DNA of 64,000 bases from Mariniphaga sp041687215 (GCF_041687215.1 NZ_JAWLCI010000024.1:1-64000), one strand, 5' to 3'. Shown: positions 42,934-51,682, numbered from the stretch's first letter. Program-made: numbers and translations. Notes: generated by a model from the sequence alone, not told the origin.

Positions 42934-43242
42934 TTATTTTGATTTTGGATAAATGGTTTTCCCAACTCTGTTAATGTGGTTAATTAATTCAGGATTATCT
43001 AATTGATTATAGATTGAAATATCAAAACTATAAGGAAGTAATAGATCGTCAATTTCGGTTTCAATTTTGTTGATCAGAGTCAAATCCAGGTTTTCACCAA
43101 ATAAAGTTAAATCAATATCCGATCCTTTCTTAAAATTTCCTTTGGCCCTCGAACCGTAAAGAACAGCTTTTTCAATTTGAGGAAATTTTTCAAAAACAGA
43201 GGTTATTTTGAGAATCGTTTCTTCCTTCAATCCAAACTTCAT
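42934..43242 (-). CDS. minimal nucleotidyltransferase (MNT) antitoxin-like protein
   Basis: 102-residue stand-alone nucleotidyltransferase with the motif GSx10DxD: Gly30-Ser31 (LYGSRAKG) and Asp42/Asp44 (SDIDLTL). This is the HI0073/MntA type that AMPylates a partner HEPN protein. It overlaps the upstream HEPN gene by 4 bases (ATGA), so the two are translationally coupled. In such pairs the MNT neutralises a HEPN ribonuclease. All catalytic residues seem intact. Confidence 0.88.
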   Translation of the reverse strand: MKFGLKEETILKITSVFEKFPQIEKAVLYGSRAKGNFKKGSDIDLTLFGENLDLTLINKIETEIDDLLLPYSFDISIYNQLDNPELINHINRVGKTIYPKSK

Positions 43243-43637
43243 AACAACGACTTCATTTTCTGATATAATTGTGAAAAAAGATCGAAATAAACATCATTGA
43301 TTTTCCGTACAATTTCTTCTGCAGTTTCTTCGTGATAGGTGTGGCTTGATTTAATCCGGCTTGCAATCATATCCATCCATGATTCTCCATCGCTGATGAG
43401 CCCTCTTTTAAATGCCAGCCTGAATGCATCTCTGCTTCCGGTAATTGCTTGTTCCCCCTGGTATTCAAAATAATCTTTTATCAAGTTCCATGCGAGCTCG
43501 AAAGTATATTCAAATGCCTGAATCAGACCTTGTTCTTCAAATTTATTTAAATCCCCCTTTTCAATAAATTCAGTAAGTTGTTCAAATGCTTTTTTGTAAT
43601 TTGAAAAGCGTTGTTTCCATCGAATATCTTCTTCCAT
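43239..43637 (-). CDS. HEPN-domain toxin-like protein (HI0074 family)
   Basis: 132-residue all-helical protein of the HI0074/nucleotidyltransferase-substrate-binding type: RWKQRFSNYKKAFEQLTEF, FEYTFELAWNLIKDYFEYQG, SRDAFRLAFKRGLI. Arg94 and His99 in SRIKSSHTY form an RX4H motif, the HEPN ribonuclease signature, so catalysis is plausible. It forms a pair with the overlapping MNT gene. The pair is inserted between the sugar porter and beta-helix genes, 14 bases from the porter stop. Confidence 0.87.
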   Translation of the reverse strand: MEEDIRWKQRFSNYKKAFEQLTEFIEKGDLNKFEEQGLIQAFEYTFELAWNLIKDYFEYQGEQAITGSRDAFRLAFKRGLISDGESWMDMIASRIKSSHTYHEETAEEIVRKINDVYFDLFSQLYQKMKSLL

Positions 43638-43651
43638 AATTTCTATTTTAA

Positions 43652-44989
43652 CTATTCTTTCACCAGCATCTTTTCCAGTTTTTCCAAAGTTACGCCTTTT
43701 GTTTCGGGAAGGTATTTAAAAATGACCAGAAATCCAACGATACAAATTACGGCATAAAGCCAGAACGTGTTCGATGCGTTGAACAATTCCACAAATATGG
43801 GGAATGTTAAGGTGAGTAAATAACAGGCAACCCACAACGAAAGTGTTGCAACCGACATGGCAGCCCCACGTATTTTATTTGGAAAAATTTCAGACAAAAT
43901 CACCCAAACCGTAGGACCCAGTCCGAAAGCAAAAAATGCCGGTGTTATAATTATGAATGTCAAAAGCATCCAGTCTCCGGTGCGACCGGTTGAAAAAAGA
44001 AATCCGATAACTGCATAGCAAACCGCCATTCCTGAGGCTCCAATAAGTAACAGTTTTTTCCGGCCCATTTTGTCGATAACTTGCATAGCTATAATAGTAA
44101 ACACCACATTCATCAGGCCAATGAGTGTGGTTTGGAAAAGTGCTGTGTCAACACCCAGGTTGGCTTTGGCGAAAATATCGGGCGCATAAAAAAAGATGAC
44201 GTTAATGCCCGACCACTGCTGGAAAACAGCCAGGAAAATGCCGAGGAACAGAATAAAAGCATATTTTTTTTTGAAAGCGTCTTTGAGCGTGCCGCGTTTT
44301 TCATTTCCCTCCAGCGAAGCTTTTATTTCTTTCAACTCGAAGGATGCAAAATCACCTCCCCCAATTTTTCCCAAAACTGTTTTGGCCTTTTCTTCTTTTT
44401 CGCGGGTAACTAACCAGCGTGGACTTTCAGGAATAATAAAAAGTGCAACAAAAAACATCAGAGCCGGAACAGCTTCGGCAGCAAACATCCAGCGCCAGGC
44501 GTTTTCGCCAATTCCGAGCAAAAACCAGTTGGAATAGTAGGCTAGTGAGATTCCGATTACGATTGTCAATTGGTTGATGGAAACCATCCTTCCGCGAAGG
44601 TGTGCCGGCGAAACTTCGGCAATGTAAACAGGAGCCAGTACCGACGCGCCGCCCACGGCCAGGCCGCCCAGAATCCGGTAAAAAACAAATGCCGGGATAG
44701 AGTTTGAAAAGCCGCTTCCAATAGCCGAAATACCAAACAGTAGCGCGGTTACCATCAATACTTTTTTCCGCCCGAACTTATCACCCAGCCGGCCACTGAA
44801 ACTGGCGCCCAAAATGCAGCCGATGAGCGCACTACTCACCACCCAGCCTTTCATGGTTTCATTCAACCCGAAAAACTCCTGGATAAACGGGATGGTTCCG
44901 GAAATAACAGAAATATCGAAACCGAAAAGTAATCCTCCCAGGGCAGTAACCATCGAAATGGTGAGCAAATAGCGGAAATTGACATTCAT
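43652..44989 (-). CDS. MFS sugar porter (sugar:proton symporter)
   Basis: 445-residue, 12-TM inner-membrane transporter of the sugar porter family. Signatures: GGLLFGFDISVISGTIPFI in TM1, GRLGDKFGRKKVLM, RILGGLAVGGASVLAPVYIAE, PESPRWLV, QQWSGINVIFFYAPDIF and PETKGVTLEKLE at the C-terminus. It resembles XylE/GalP-like proton symporters. It is the first gene of the carbohydrate region and would import the monosaccharide released by the exported enzymes. The gap upstream holds a decayed gene end with terminator. Confidence 0.94.
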   Translation of the reverse strand: MNVNFRYLLTISMVTALGGLLFGFDISVISGTIPFIQEFFGLNETMKGWVVSSALIGCILGASFSGRLGDKFGRKKVLMVTALLFGISAIGSGFSNSIPAFVFYRILGGLAVGGASVLAPVYIAEVSPAHLRGRMVSINQLTIVIGISLAYYSNWFLLGIGENAWRWMFAAEAVPALMFFVALFIIPESPRWLVTREKEEKAKTVLGKIGGGDFASFELKEIKASLEGNEKRGTLKDAFKKKYAFILFLGIFLAVFQQWSGINVIFFYAPDIFAKANLGVDTALFQTTLIGLMNVVFTIIAMQVIDKMGRKKLLLIGASGMAVCYAVIGFLFSTGRTGDWMLLTFIIITPAFFAFGLGPTVWVILSEIFPNKIRGAAMSVATLSLWVACYLLTLTFPIFVELFNASNTFWLYAVICIVGFLVIFKYLPETKGVTLEKLEKMLVKE

Positions 44990-45034
44990 AGAATCCGGTT
45001 AAAGTTGATTTGCCCGAAAATACAAAAATTTCAA

Positions 45035-45056
45035 ACACCTGAATATGTTCAGGTGT
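45035..45056 (-). terminator. hairpin downstream of the gene remnant
   Basis: A perfect 9-bp inverted repeat (ACACCTGAA 45035-45043, TTCAGGTGT 45048-45056) with a 4-base loop. On the minus strand it lies 5 bases after the stop of the 36-codon frame at 45061-45171 and is followed by TTGAAATTTTTG, so it looks like that gene's terminator. It could also act as an operator for the sugar porter gene, 46 bases further on. Confidence 0.5.
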
Positions 45057-45060
45057 CTGG

Positions 45061-45171
45061 TTACCACGGCACCCTTTCCGAGCGGTAAAAATCAATTTCC
45101 ATTTCTTCAAACCGTTTTCCATGGTTTGCTAATCGAAAATAGACATAATCGTTTTGGCGAGGAACGGCCAT
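45061..45171 (-). pseudogene. 3' remnant of an unidentified gene
   Basis: A 36-residue frame, MAVPRQNDYVYFRLANHGKR then FEEMEIDFYRSERVPW, has the codon use of genuine genes here and ends just before a terminator-like hairpin. It reads like the C-terminal end of a larger protein whose 5' part is gone; an in-frame TGA lies two codons upstream of the ATG. No family recognised. The rest of the gap (44990-45034 and 45172-45259) shows nothing. Confidence 0.35.
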
Positions 45172-45259
45172 TTGTCAGATGCAGTAACAACAGGTGATGC
45201 CGGAAGTTAAACAATACCGGTTGATGATTAAGCCGTTTTAAGCAAATTGAGGATAAAAT

Positions 45260-45287
45260 TCGTGGCACAACTCAAGTCGTGCCACGA
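45260..45287 (-). terminator. terminator of the peroxiredoxin gene
   Basis: A perfect 9-bp stem (TCGTGGCAC 45260-45268 with GTGCCACGA 45279-45287) and 10-base loop, 7 bases after the peroxiredoxin stop on the minus strand and followed by ATTTTATCC. Confidence 0.7.
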
Positions 45288-45293
45288 ATAATT

Positions 45294-46043
45294 TTATTCA
45301 TTTTCCAAAACAGTAGATTTAGTTGTTCTTTTAAACCAAATCATATCATCCAAACTGTAAAATTGAGCATCATATTTTTTTGGGTCCAGTTTATATTGCT
45401 CATTGCTAAATGGTCTGTAGGTAACCAGCACATCATCTCCTCTATTCCAGTTAACCGGAGTAGAAATATATTCTTCGTCGTCGGCAGTTTTTAAAGCTTC
45501 AACTATCCGAATGATTTCATCCATATTCCTTCCTATTTCAACGGGATAGAAATTGATTGCTCGGACAACATTTTTAGAATCAATGACATAAACTCCCCTG
45601 ACGTCTTTACTTGTACTGGAAGGTCTGTGAAGCATGCCATATTTTATTGAATTGAGTGCATTCGGGTCTTCGAAAAGCGGAAACTGAATTGATTGCAGCC
45701 CGCGACCTTTAAAATCTATGCTTTCGAGGTGACGCTTCCAGTTTTCGTGCTGCTTTATATTGTCCACCGAAATGACGGCAACCTTAACTCCAAGTTTTTC
45801 AAGCTCCGGTTGCTTATAAGCAAGTTCCAGTAACTCAGTTGTACAGACCGGAGTAAAATCCTGCGGATGGCTAAAAAGAATTTTCCAACTCTCCCCAAAG
45901 TCGTTTGGAAATGTCAGCACCCCATTTGTTGAATTTGCTTTAAAGGAAGGCGCATTAGATCCAATTAAGGGTATCTGTTTCTGGGAATAAGAAATCCCTG
46001 TGAAGAATAGCACGGCAAAAAGTGGTATAAATAATTTTTTCAT
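45294..46043 (-). CDS. exported 1-Cys peroxiredoxin (Prx6-like)
   Basis: 249 residues with a Sec signal peptide (cut near YSQ, residue 21) and no lipobox, so it should be periplasmic. The peroxidatic Cys67 is in HPQDFTPVCTTELLELA, the Prx6/AhpC-TSA motif. There is no second Cys in the protein, so it is a 1-Cys type needing an external thiol partner. The C-terminal extension (about 165-249, with FYPVEIGRNMDEIIRIVEALKTAD) is the Prx6-type dimerisation region. It detoxifies peroxides; the reductant is unknown. Flanked by gene-poor gaps, with its own terminator. Confidence 0.9.
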   Translation of the reverse strand: MKKLFIPLFAVLFFTGISYSQKQIPLIGSNAPSFKANSTNGVLTFPNDFGESWKILFSHPQDFTPVCTTELLELAYKQPELEKLGVKVAVISVDNIKQHENWKRHLESIDFKGRGLQSIQFPLFEDPNALNSIKYGMLHRPSSTSKDVRGVYVIDSKNVVRAINFYPVEIGRNMDEIIRIVEALKTADDEEYISTPVNWNRGDDVLVTYRPFSNEQYKLDPKKYDAQFYSLDDMIWFKRTTKSTVLENE

Positions 46044-46380
46044 AATTTATTGTATTTAAATGTACAAGTAAGTTACTGTGCTTTAACGGCGGTTTTAACT
46101 AACAGAATAATTGATGCGAAAAACCTGAAATCTGTTGCTATTCTAATTATTTGATTTTTTCAGGTTAAAAAACAGCTATTTGCTAATTTGTAGGTGTTTC
46201 AATACCGTAATTCTGCCAATTGGTTAAAATAAGCTGGATTTTTAGCTATTATGAGTGGTTGAAACAAAATGACATTTTAATGTTTTTTAACAGTTCCGAC
46301 ACAAAGAAAATGAACTTTTGATTCGAATATTTAAAAGCATAAAATTGGACAAAAGTTAAATGTTTATAATGATGAAACTG
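46044..46380. other. gene-free stretch upstream of the peroxiredoxin gene
   Basis: 337 bases, AT-rich, no plausible coding frame. It contains a 9-bp inverted repeat AACCTGAAA (46122-46130) / TTTCAGGTT (46158-46166) spaced by 27 bases, 79-123 bases upstream of the peroxiredoxin start, sharing ACCTGAA with the hairpin at 45035. On the minus strand TACATTTA (46057-46064) is a one-mismatch -7 element. Confidence 0.4.
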
Positions 46381-48168
46381 TTATATTATCCCCATTTTTT
46401 TCATCAAAAAAGTAGCATTCATGGTTTTGGTAACGCCGTCGGTAAGCAGGTAGTCGAAAATCATTTCATCGTTTTCCAGTTCGATTTCGAAACATTTGTT
46501 GAACACCATTTGCGGGTATTCTTTTTCCATTTCGCTGATTTTCAAATCGTGGGTTGCAATTAAAGCCACAGCTTTCAGCTCCAGTAATTTTCGAATCAGT
46601 TGGCGCGAACCGTTCAGTTTATCCACCGAATTGGTCCCTTTCAGCATCTCATCGAGAATAACAAAAATCTTTTCCCCTTTTTCCAGCCGATCGAGCACTG
46701 TTTTGATGCGTTTGAGTTCGGCAAAAAAATAGGATTCGTCTTTCAGCAGGTTGTCGGTGGTGCGCATGTTGGTGTAAACTTTTATCGGACTAAAAACCAG
46801 CTTTTTCGCACACACCGGAGCGCCCGTTCGGCCTAAAATCAGGTTTACGCCTACCGTGCGCAAAAAAGTACTTTTCCCGGCCATGTTGGCGCCGGTTATT
46901 ATCAACACTTTTCCCCATCCGTTGATGAACAGGTCGTTGTTTATCCGTTTTTCTGCCGGCAACAGCGGATGGCCCAGTTGTTTGGCATGAAAAGTAAAAC
47001 CGCCGTCGTGAATTTCTGGATAAACAAACTCCGGATGGTTGTATGCCAGGTTTGCCAAACTGATGAGCGCATCCGTTTCGGCAATTACATCGAGCCAGAC
47101 CGTCAGTTTTTTTTGGTTGCGCCGGTGCCAGTTCCAAAGTTTGTAAACGCAACGTAAATCCCATAAAAACAGGGAATTAAAAACAATGGCAATTACAAGG
47201 TTTTGGCGGTATTCAAACTGCCCAACCAGTTTTTTTAATTGCCTGAAAATGTGGCTTGCCTTGTCGGGTTTTCGTACTTTTTTCTGCAAATCCAATAGAA
47301 ATGGAGCCTGAAATTCGCGTTCTTCAATGAATTCGAGCAGTTGCATGTATTTTCCCAGTAATTCAGACTTTCGGCCAAAGAATTCATAATACTGCGCAAT
47401 TCTTTTTCTTGAAAACCATAGGATTGCCCATTGGATGAAAACCATCAGGACAATCCACAGATTGGAAATTCCCATGAATGCCGGAATAGCTGCCAGGATG
47501 GTCAGCAATGGAATGACAATAATCGATACACGAATAACAGCAGGACGGTTCAGTTTCAGGTCGGTTTCCGACCAGCGTTTGATTTCTTCATTCAGTTCCG
47601 GAGTTTCTTTAAACAGATGACCGTTTGCCAGAAAATGCAACCGCCAGTTGGGAATTTTGGAAAGTTCGCGAACAGCTTCCTGGCGCTGTTCAATTTCAGT
47701 TTTATCGAGTGGCGGAGATTGCAGCCACTCTGCCAGCCGCTGTTTTCCGCTTAAGGTTGAGGTGCGGTTGATAAACTGAAAAACTGAATCTTCTCCAAAT
47801 AAATCCAAATCGTAGGAGTTGAAATGGGCCGGATTCAGAAATTCTTTCCCGTTTTCGAAATGACTGAACTGATGTTTCAGGGCGAGTAACTCATCTTCGG
47901 TGATTTTTTTCAGCGCTTTAAACTTCTTTTTTTGTCTTTCAAGCTGAATGTTCTTCTTCACCAAAAAGAAAAAAAAGCCCATAAAAAACATTGCAGGAAA
48001 AACGGTGAGCCAACCTTTCCAGCCCCAAACGGCAACCGGAATAAAAATCAAAATAAATGCGGCCAGCCGGTACCAGGCAAAAAGTCTGATTTTTTGTGAA
48101 ACGGTCTTTAGTTTCGATTTGAAAGTTTCCTGTTTCGATCGATAAAATTCACTGGCAGAAGTTTCCAT
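46381..48168 (-). CDS. membrane-anchored MutS-like ATPase
   Basis: 595 residues. Four or more hydrophobic segments (about 33-50, 52-70, 212-232, 236-252) occur in the N-terminal half, followed by a MutS core/lever-like helical region and a C-terminal MutS ATPase: Walker A GANMAGKST at 426-434, TNMRTTDNLLKDESYFFAELKRIK, Walker B VILDEMLKGTNSVDK and ATHDLKI. It lacks the mismatch-recognition domain of MutS and the Smr domain of MutS2. Membrane-spanning MutS relatives are recurrent in Bacteroidota, but their role is not established. Last gene of the hpt-adk-obgE-PAP2 operon, 1 base after PAP2. Confidence 0.88.
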   Translation of the reverse strand: METSASEFYRSKQETFKSKLKTVSQKIRLFAWYRLAAFILIFIPVAVWGWKGWLTVFPAMFFMGFFFFLVKKNIQLERQKKKFKALKKITEDELLALKHQFSHFENGKEFLNPAHFNSYDLDLFGEDSVFQFINRTSTLSGKQRLAEWLQSPPLDKTEIEQRQEAVRELSKIPNWRLHFLANGHLFKETPELNEEIKRWSETDLKLNRPAVIRVSIIVIPLLTILAAIPAFMGISNLWIVLMVFIQWAILWFSRKRIAQYYEFFGRKSELLGKYMQLLEFIEEREFQAPFLLDLQKKVRKPDKASHIFRQLKKLVGQFEYRQNLVIAIVFNSLFLWDLRCVYKLWNWHRRNQKKLTVWLDVIAETDALISLANLAYNHPEFVYPEIHDGGFTFHAKQLGHPLLPAEKRINNDLFINGWGKVLIITGANMAGKSTFLRTVGVNLILGRTGAPVCAKKLVFSPIKVYTNMRTTDNLLKDESYFFAELKRIKTVLDRLEKGEKIFVILDEMLKGTNSVDKLNGSRQLIRKLLELKAVALIATHDLKISEMEKEYPQMVFNKCFEIELENDEMIFDYLLTDGVTKTMNATFLMKKMGII

Positions 48169-48169
48169 T

Positions 48170-48862
48170 TCACAAATAATTGTAATGATGCAATAGGGAT
48201 GTCATAATAACAACTGTAATTGCCAGTACACAGAAAACCAGAAAGATAAGACCCGATTGTTTTGAATCCAGATTGGTTGTTTCAATTTTGGGAATTTTGG
48301 CCAGAAAAAAATAGTTTTCCGTAAACATGAGCGTTTTGTATGTTCCCACTCCTATGAGCCATCCTAAAACAGCGCCGCCCAAAATATCGAGCGGATAATG
48401 AACGCCGGAATAGATACGTGAATAAGAAAATAGCACAGCCCAAAACAGCATCAGAAACCAGTAGCCCCGGTTGCGAAACAGCCGCGTTGTAAAGGCAAAC
48501 AAGGCAAAAGAGTTGGCCGCGTGAGAAGAAACAAATCCGTGCAGCCCGCCTTTTCGCAACACATTATGAACAAGATGCTCAATTTCGGGGTTGTGCACCG
48601 GTCGGAGCCGCTGAATCGTTTCCTTGAGCAAAACCGAAAGCTGGTCGGCAAGTAAAACGGTTAAGGCTACAAAAAGGATTACCAGCCACCATTTGCTCCG
48701 GTAGTTTTTGAAAATGAAAAACAGGATAATGGCAAAAAACGGAATCCAGGTTTCTTTTCGGGTAATCATCAGCATCATGGTATCCCAGAAATCGTTGTGA
48801 AAACTGTTCAGGTATAAAAAAAACTCAGTGTCAAATTCCAGTATTTTTTGAAAAAATGCCAT
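48170..48862 (-). CDS. PAP2-family membrane phosphatase
   Basis: 230-residue inner-membrane phosphatase with about six TM segments. The three-part active site is complete: KETIQRLRP (80-88), SSHA at 112-115 (His114), and SRIYSGVHYPLD (148-159, His155 and Asp159). Substrates in the family include undecaprenyl pyrophosphate and lipid phosphates; which applies here is not known. It overlaps obgE by one base and precedes the MutS-like gene by 1 base, so coupling is tight. Confidence 0.92.
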   Translation of the reverse strand: MAFFQKILEFDTEFFLYLNSFHNDFWDTMMLMITRKETWIPFFAIILFFIFKNYRSKWWLVILFVALTVLLADQLSVLLKETIQRLRPVHNPEIEHLVHNVLRKGGLHGFVSSHAANSFALFAFTTRLFRNRGYWFLMLFWAVLFSYSRIYSGVHYPLDILGGAVLGWLIGVGTYKTLMFTENYFFLAKIPKIETTNLDSKQSGLIFLVFCVLAITVVIMTSLLHHYNYL

Positions 48863-49851
48863 TAACTATTCAGTATTTGCCAGATTTTGTCTTTTAGTTG
48901 CTGAATGTTGAATCCGGTAACCGATGAAAAAAACAGGTGCGAGATTCCTTTTAATTCTTTACTGATTTCTTTCATCAATTCCTCGTCGAGCATGTCGGCT
49001 TTGCTGATGGCCAGAAAACGTTGCTTATCGAGCAACTCCGGATTGTATTTTTCCAGTTCGTTCAGCAAAATGTTGTATTCTTTTTTATGGTCGGCGCTGT
49101 CGGCGGGCACCATAAACAGCAACATCGGATTGCGTTCGATGTGGCGCAGGAACCGCAGCCCCAACCCTTTTCCCTCATGGGCGCCTTCAATAATTCCGGG
49201 TATGTCGGCCATAACAAACGACTGTTCTTCGCGGTGGCTCACAATGCCCAGGTTGGGCGTGAGTGTGGTAAACGGGTAGTCGGCAATTTTGGGTTTGGCT
49301 GCCGAAACCACTGAGAGGAGGGTCGATTTTCCGGAGCTGGGGAAACCCACCAAACCAACATCGGCCAATATTTTTAATTCCAGAATTTTCCAGCCTTCTT
49401 GGCCTTCTTCGCCGGGCTGAGCATAGCGTGGCGTTTGGTTGGTTGATGACTTAAAATGGTCGTTTCCCAGTCCGCCGCGGCCTCCCTGCATCAGGGTTTT
49501 TTGTTCGCCGTGTTCTGTTATTTCGAAAATAAATTCATTAGTTTCCGCATCTTTGACAATAGTGCCCAACGGAACTTCCACGATGATGTCTTCGCCATCG
49601 GCGCCGGATTTTTTCTGGCCGCCGCCCGATTCTCCGTTGCCTGCTTTCAGGTGTTTTCGGAACTTCAGATGAAGTAGGGTCCATTTGTGCTGATTTCCTT
49701 CCAGGATAATATGGCCGCCGCGCCCGCCGTCGCCTCCATCGGGACCACCTTTGGGCACAAATTTTTCGCGCCGCAAATGGGCCGAACCGGCTCCGCCGTG
49801 CCCCGATTTGCAGTGGATTTTTACATAATCAACAAAATTTGTTTCAGCCAT
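48862..49851 (-). CDS. obgE: GTPase ObgE
   Basis: 329-residue Obg GTPase associated with 50S ribosome maturation and stress control. The glycine-rich Obg fold occupies 1-160 (KGGPDGGDGGRGGHIILEG, GGGQKKSGADGEDI). The G domain follows with G1 GFPSSGKST, G2/G3 FTTLTPNLG and DIPGIIEGAHEGKGLG, G4 ISKAD and G5 SSVTG. It lacks the C-terminal OCT/TGS extension of some homologues. Located 83 bases downstream of adk. Confidence 0.97.
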   Translation of the reverse strand: MAETNFVDYVKIHCKSGHGGAGSAHLRREKFVPKGGPDGGDGGRGGHIILEGNQHKWTLLHLKFRKHLKAGNGESGGGQKKSGADGEDIIVEVPLGTIVKDAETNEFIFEITEHGEQKTLMQGGRGGLGNDHFKSSTNQTPRYAQPGEEGQEGWKILELKILADVGLVGFPSSGKSTLLSVVSAAKPKIADYPFTTLTPNLGIVSHREEQSFVMADIPGIIEGAHEGKGLGLRFLRHIERNPMLLFMVPADSADHKKEYNILLNELEKYNPELLDKQRFLAISKADMLDEELMKEISKELKGISHLFFSSVTGFNIQQLKDKIWQILNS

Positions 49852-49934
49852 TTTCTATCCTTTTACTTTCAAAATGTGTTTTAGGGATTTTTGTTTGATT
49901 TTACTGAAGTTGGTGAACTGCAGAAAATTTCAAT

Positions 49935-50507
49935 TCACAATTTTTCCACAACCGCTTTTAACCGTTCAGCAATTTCATCAATGGTTCCCATGCCGTTGAT
50001 ACCGAAATGTTTTCCCTGCTTTTTGTAATATTCAATAAGCGGTGATGTTTTTTCGTTGTAAACGTTAATTCGGTTTTCAATAATGGACTGGTCCTGGTCG
50101 TCGGCACGACCCGAGCTTATTCCGCGACTCAGCAAACGGTCGATGAGTTCCTGCTTTTCAACTTCCAGGCTCAACATGCCGGAAATGGGCGTACCATTTG
50201 CATTAAGCAATTCGTCAAGCGCTTTGGCCTGATCAACTGTGCGTGGAAAGCCGTCGAAAATAAACCCTTTGGCATCTTTATTGGCTTCCAGCTTGCTTTT
50301 TATCATGCCAATAACCACGGCATCGGGCACCAGTTCGCCTTTGTCCATAAATGCTTTGGCTTCCAGTCCAAGTTTAGTTCCGGCTGCAATTTCACTGCGC
50401 AATAAATCGCCGGTTGATAAATGAATCAATCCGAACGCATTGATTAAAAACTCGGCTTGTGTTCCTTTTCCTGCCCCGGGGGGGCCAAATAATACAATAT
50501 TCAACAT
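49935..50507 (-). CDS. adk: adenylate kinase
   Basis: 190-residue AMP:ATP phosphotransferase balancing adenine nucleotides. P-loop GPPGAGKGT at 7-15, AMP site STGDLLRSEI, GFPRTVDQA, and a short lid (DRLLSRGISSGRADDQD) without zinc cysteines, the short-lid form common in this phylum. It is 12 bases after hpt and begins the run towards obgE. Confidence 0.97.
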   Translation of the reverse strand: MLNIVLFGPPGAGKGTQAEFLINAFGLIHLSTGDLLRSEIAAGTKLGLEAKAFMDKGELVPDAVVIGMIKSKLEANKDAKGFIFDGFPRTVDQAKALDELLNANGTPISGMLSLEVEKQELIDRLLSRGISSGRADDQDQSIIENRINVYNEKTSPLIEYYKKQGKHFGINGMGTIDEIAERLKAVVEKL

Positions 50508-50519
50508 GATGTTTTGGTT

Positions 50520-51062
50520 TTATTCGTTAATAACTGAGTAAATGTCAATGAGGTTGCGTCCGTGTCCGTCGTAATCCAGACCGTAACCGACAATAAAATC
50601 GTTTGGAATTTCCATGCCGATGTAGTCCAGTTGTACCTGTGTTTTTAAAGCATCAGGTTTAAGTAACAGGGTCGCAATCAATACTTCTCTTGGATTTAGC
50701 AGCACAAGTTGTTCCTGTATATGCCCAATGGTTAAACCGCTGTCCACAATATCTTCCAGCACAACCACCGTACGCCCTTCAATTTTTTCGTTCAGTCCGA
50801 TAAGCTGTTTTATTTCGCCGGTGGTCTTGTCGCCGGCATACGAAGCCAGTTTTACAAACGAAATTTCGGTTTCCACAAGGTTGATGCGCTTAAACAATTC
50901 GGCAGCAAACATAAATGATCCATTCAGGATGCAAATGAACAATGGGTTTTTTCCGGCCAGATCGTTATTCATGCTTTCGGCCATTTTTTCAACAGTTGCA
51001 CGGATTTTTTCGTAAGGAATAAATAGCTGAAAATTTTTATTGTGGATTTTAACTTGTTTCAT
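50520..51062 (-). CDS. hpt: hypoxanthine phosphoribosyltransferase
   Basis: 180-residue purine-salvage enzyme converting hypoxanthine or guanine plus PRPP to IMP or GMP. The PRPP motif is VVVLEDIVDSGLTI, substrate loop ISFVKLASYAGD and C-terminal PNDFIVGYGLDYDGHGRNL. First gene of the hpt-adk-obgE-PAP2-MutS-like operon. It is divergent from purE, placing two purine genes on a shared 104-base promoter region. Confidence 0.97.
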   Translation of the reverse strand: MKQVKIHNKNFQLFIPYEKIRATVEKMAESMNNDLAGKNPLFICILNGSFMFAAELFKRINLVETEISFVKLASYAGDKTTGEIKQLIGLNEKIEGRTVVVLEDIVDSGLTIGHIQEQLVLLNPREVLIATLLLKPDALKTQVQLDYIGMEIPNDFIVGYGLDYDGHGRNLIDIYSVINE

Positions 51063-51166
51063 TAACGGGAAAAATTATTTTTATAAATATCTTTAATGCT
51101 GTATTTTCGCCTTAAAATTTTGAAGCCACAAAATAACAAAACAAATTGATTAACTGAAAATTTAAA

Positions 51167-51682
51167 ATGCAAAAGATGGAACCAAAAGTTAGTATTATCA
51201 TGGGGAGCACATCTGATTTGGATGTGATGGCAAAAGCGGCACAACTGCTTGATGAGTTTGAAATTCCGTTTGAAATGAACGCCCTTTCGGCCCACCGTAC
51301 GCCCGACGAAGTGGAAAAATTTGCCAAAAGCGCCAAAGACCGTGGCGTGAAAGTGATTATTGCAGGTGCCGGAATGGCTGCCCATTTGCCCGGCGTAATT
51401 GCGGCTATGACTCCGCTACCGGTTATTGGTGTTCCCATTAAAGCCAGTCTTGAAGGATTTGATTCCATCTTGTCAATTGTACAGATGCCTCCGGGAATTC
51501 CGGTTGCTACTGTAGCAGTAAATGGCGCTATGAATGCAGGAATCCTTGCCGTGCAAATGATGGCCACCGGCGATGCCGAACTGATGCAAAAAATGATTCA
51601 GTACAAGGAAAGCCTGAAACAGAAAATTGTAAAAGCCAACAAAGAACTTTCAGAAGTGAAGTACAAGTTTAAGACGAACTGA
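51167..51682 (+). CDS. purE: N5-carboxyaminoimidazole ribonucleotide mutase
   Basis: 171-residue class I PurE that converts N5-CAIR to CAIR in de novo purine synthesis. Motifs: IIMGSTSDLDVMAKAAQLLDEF, SAHRTPDEV (catalytic His), AGAGMAAHLPGVIAAMT and VQMPPGIPVATVAVNGAMNAG. A second ATG three codons later could be the start. Divergent from hpt. A toxin-antitoxin pair follows after 26 bases. Confidence 0.97.
   Translation: MQKMEPKVSIIMGSTSDLDVMAKAAQLLDEFEIPFEMNALSAHRTPDEVEKFAKSAKDRGVKVIIAGAGMAAHLPGVIAAMTPLPVIGVPIKASLEGFDSILSIVQMPPGIPVATVAVNGAMNAGILAVQMMATGDAELMQKMIQYKESLKQKIVKANKELSEVKYKFKTN

Noticed and set aside
34524..44989. Calling this region a canonical polysaccharide utilization locus
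   Set aside because: No SusC/SusD pair, sensor or sulfatase is encoded within the window; only glycosidases, a kinase and an MFS porter.
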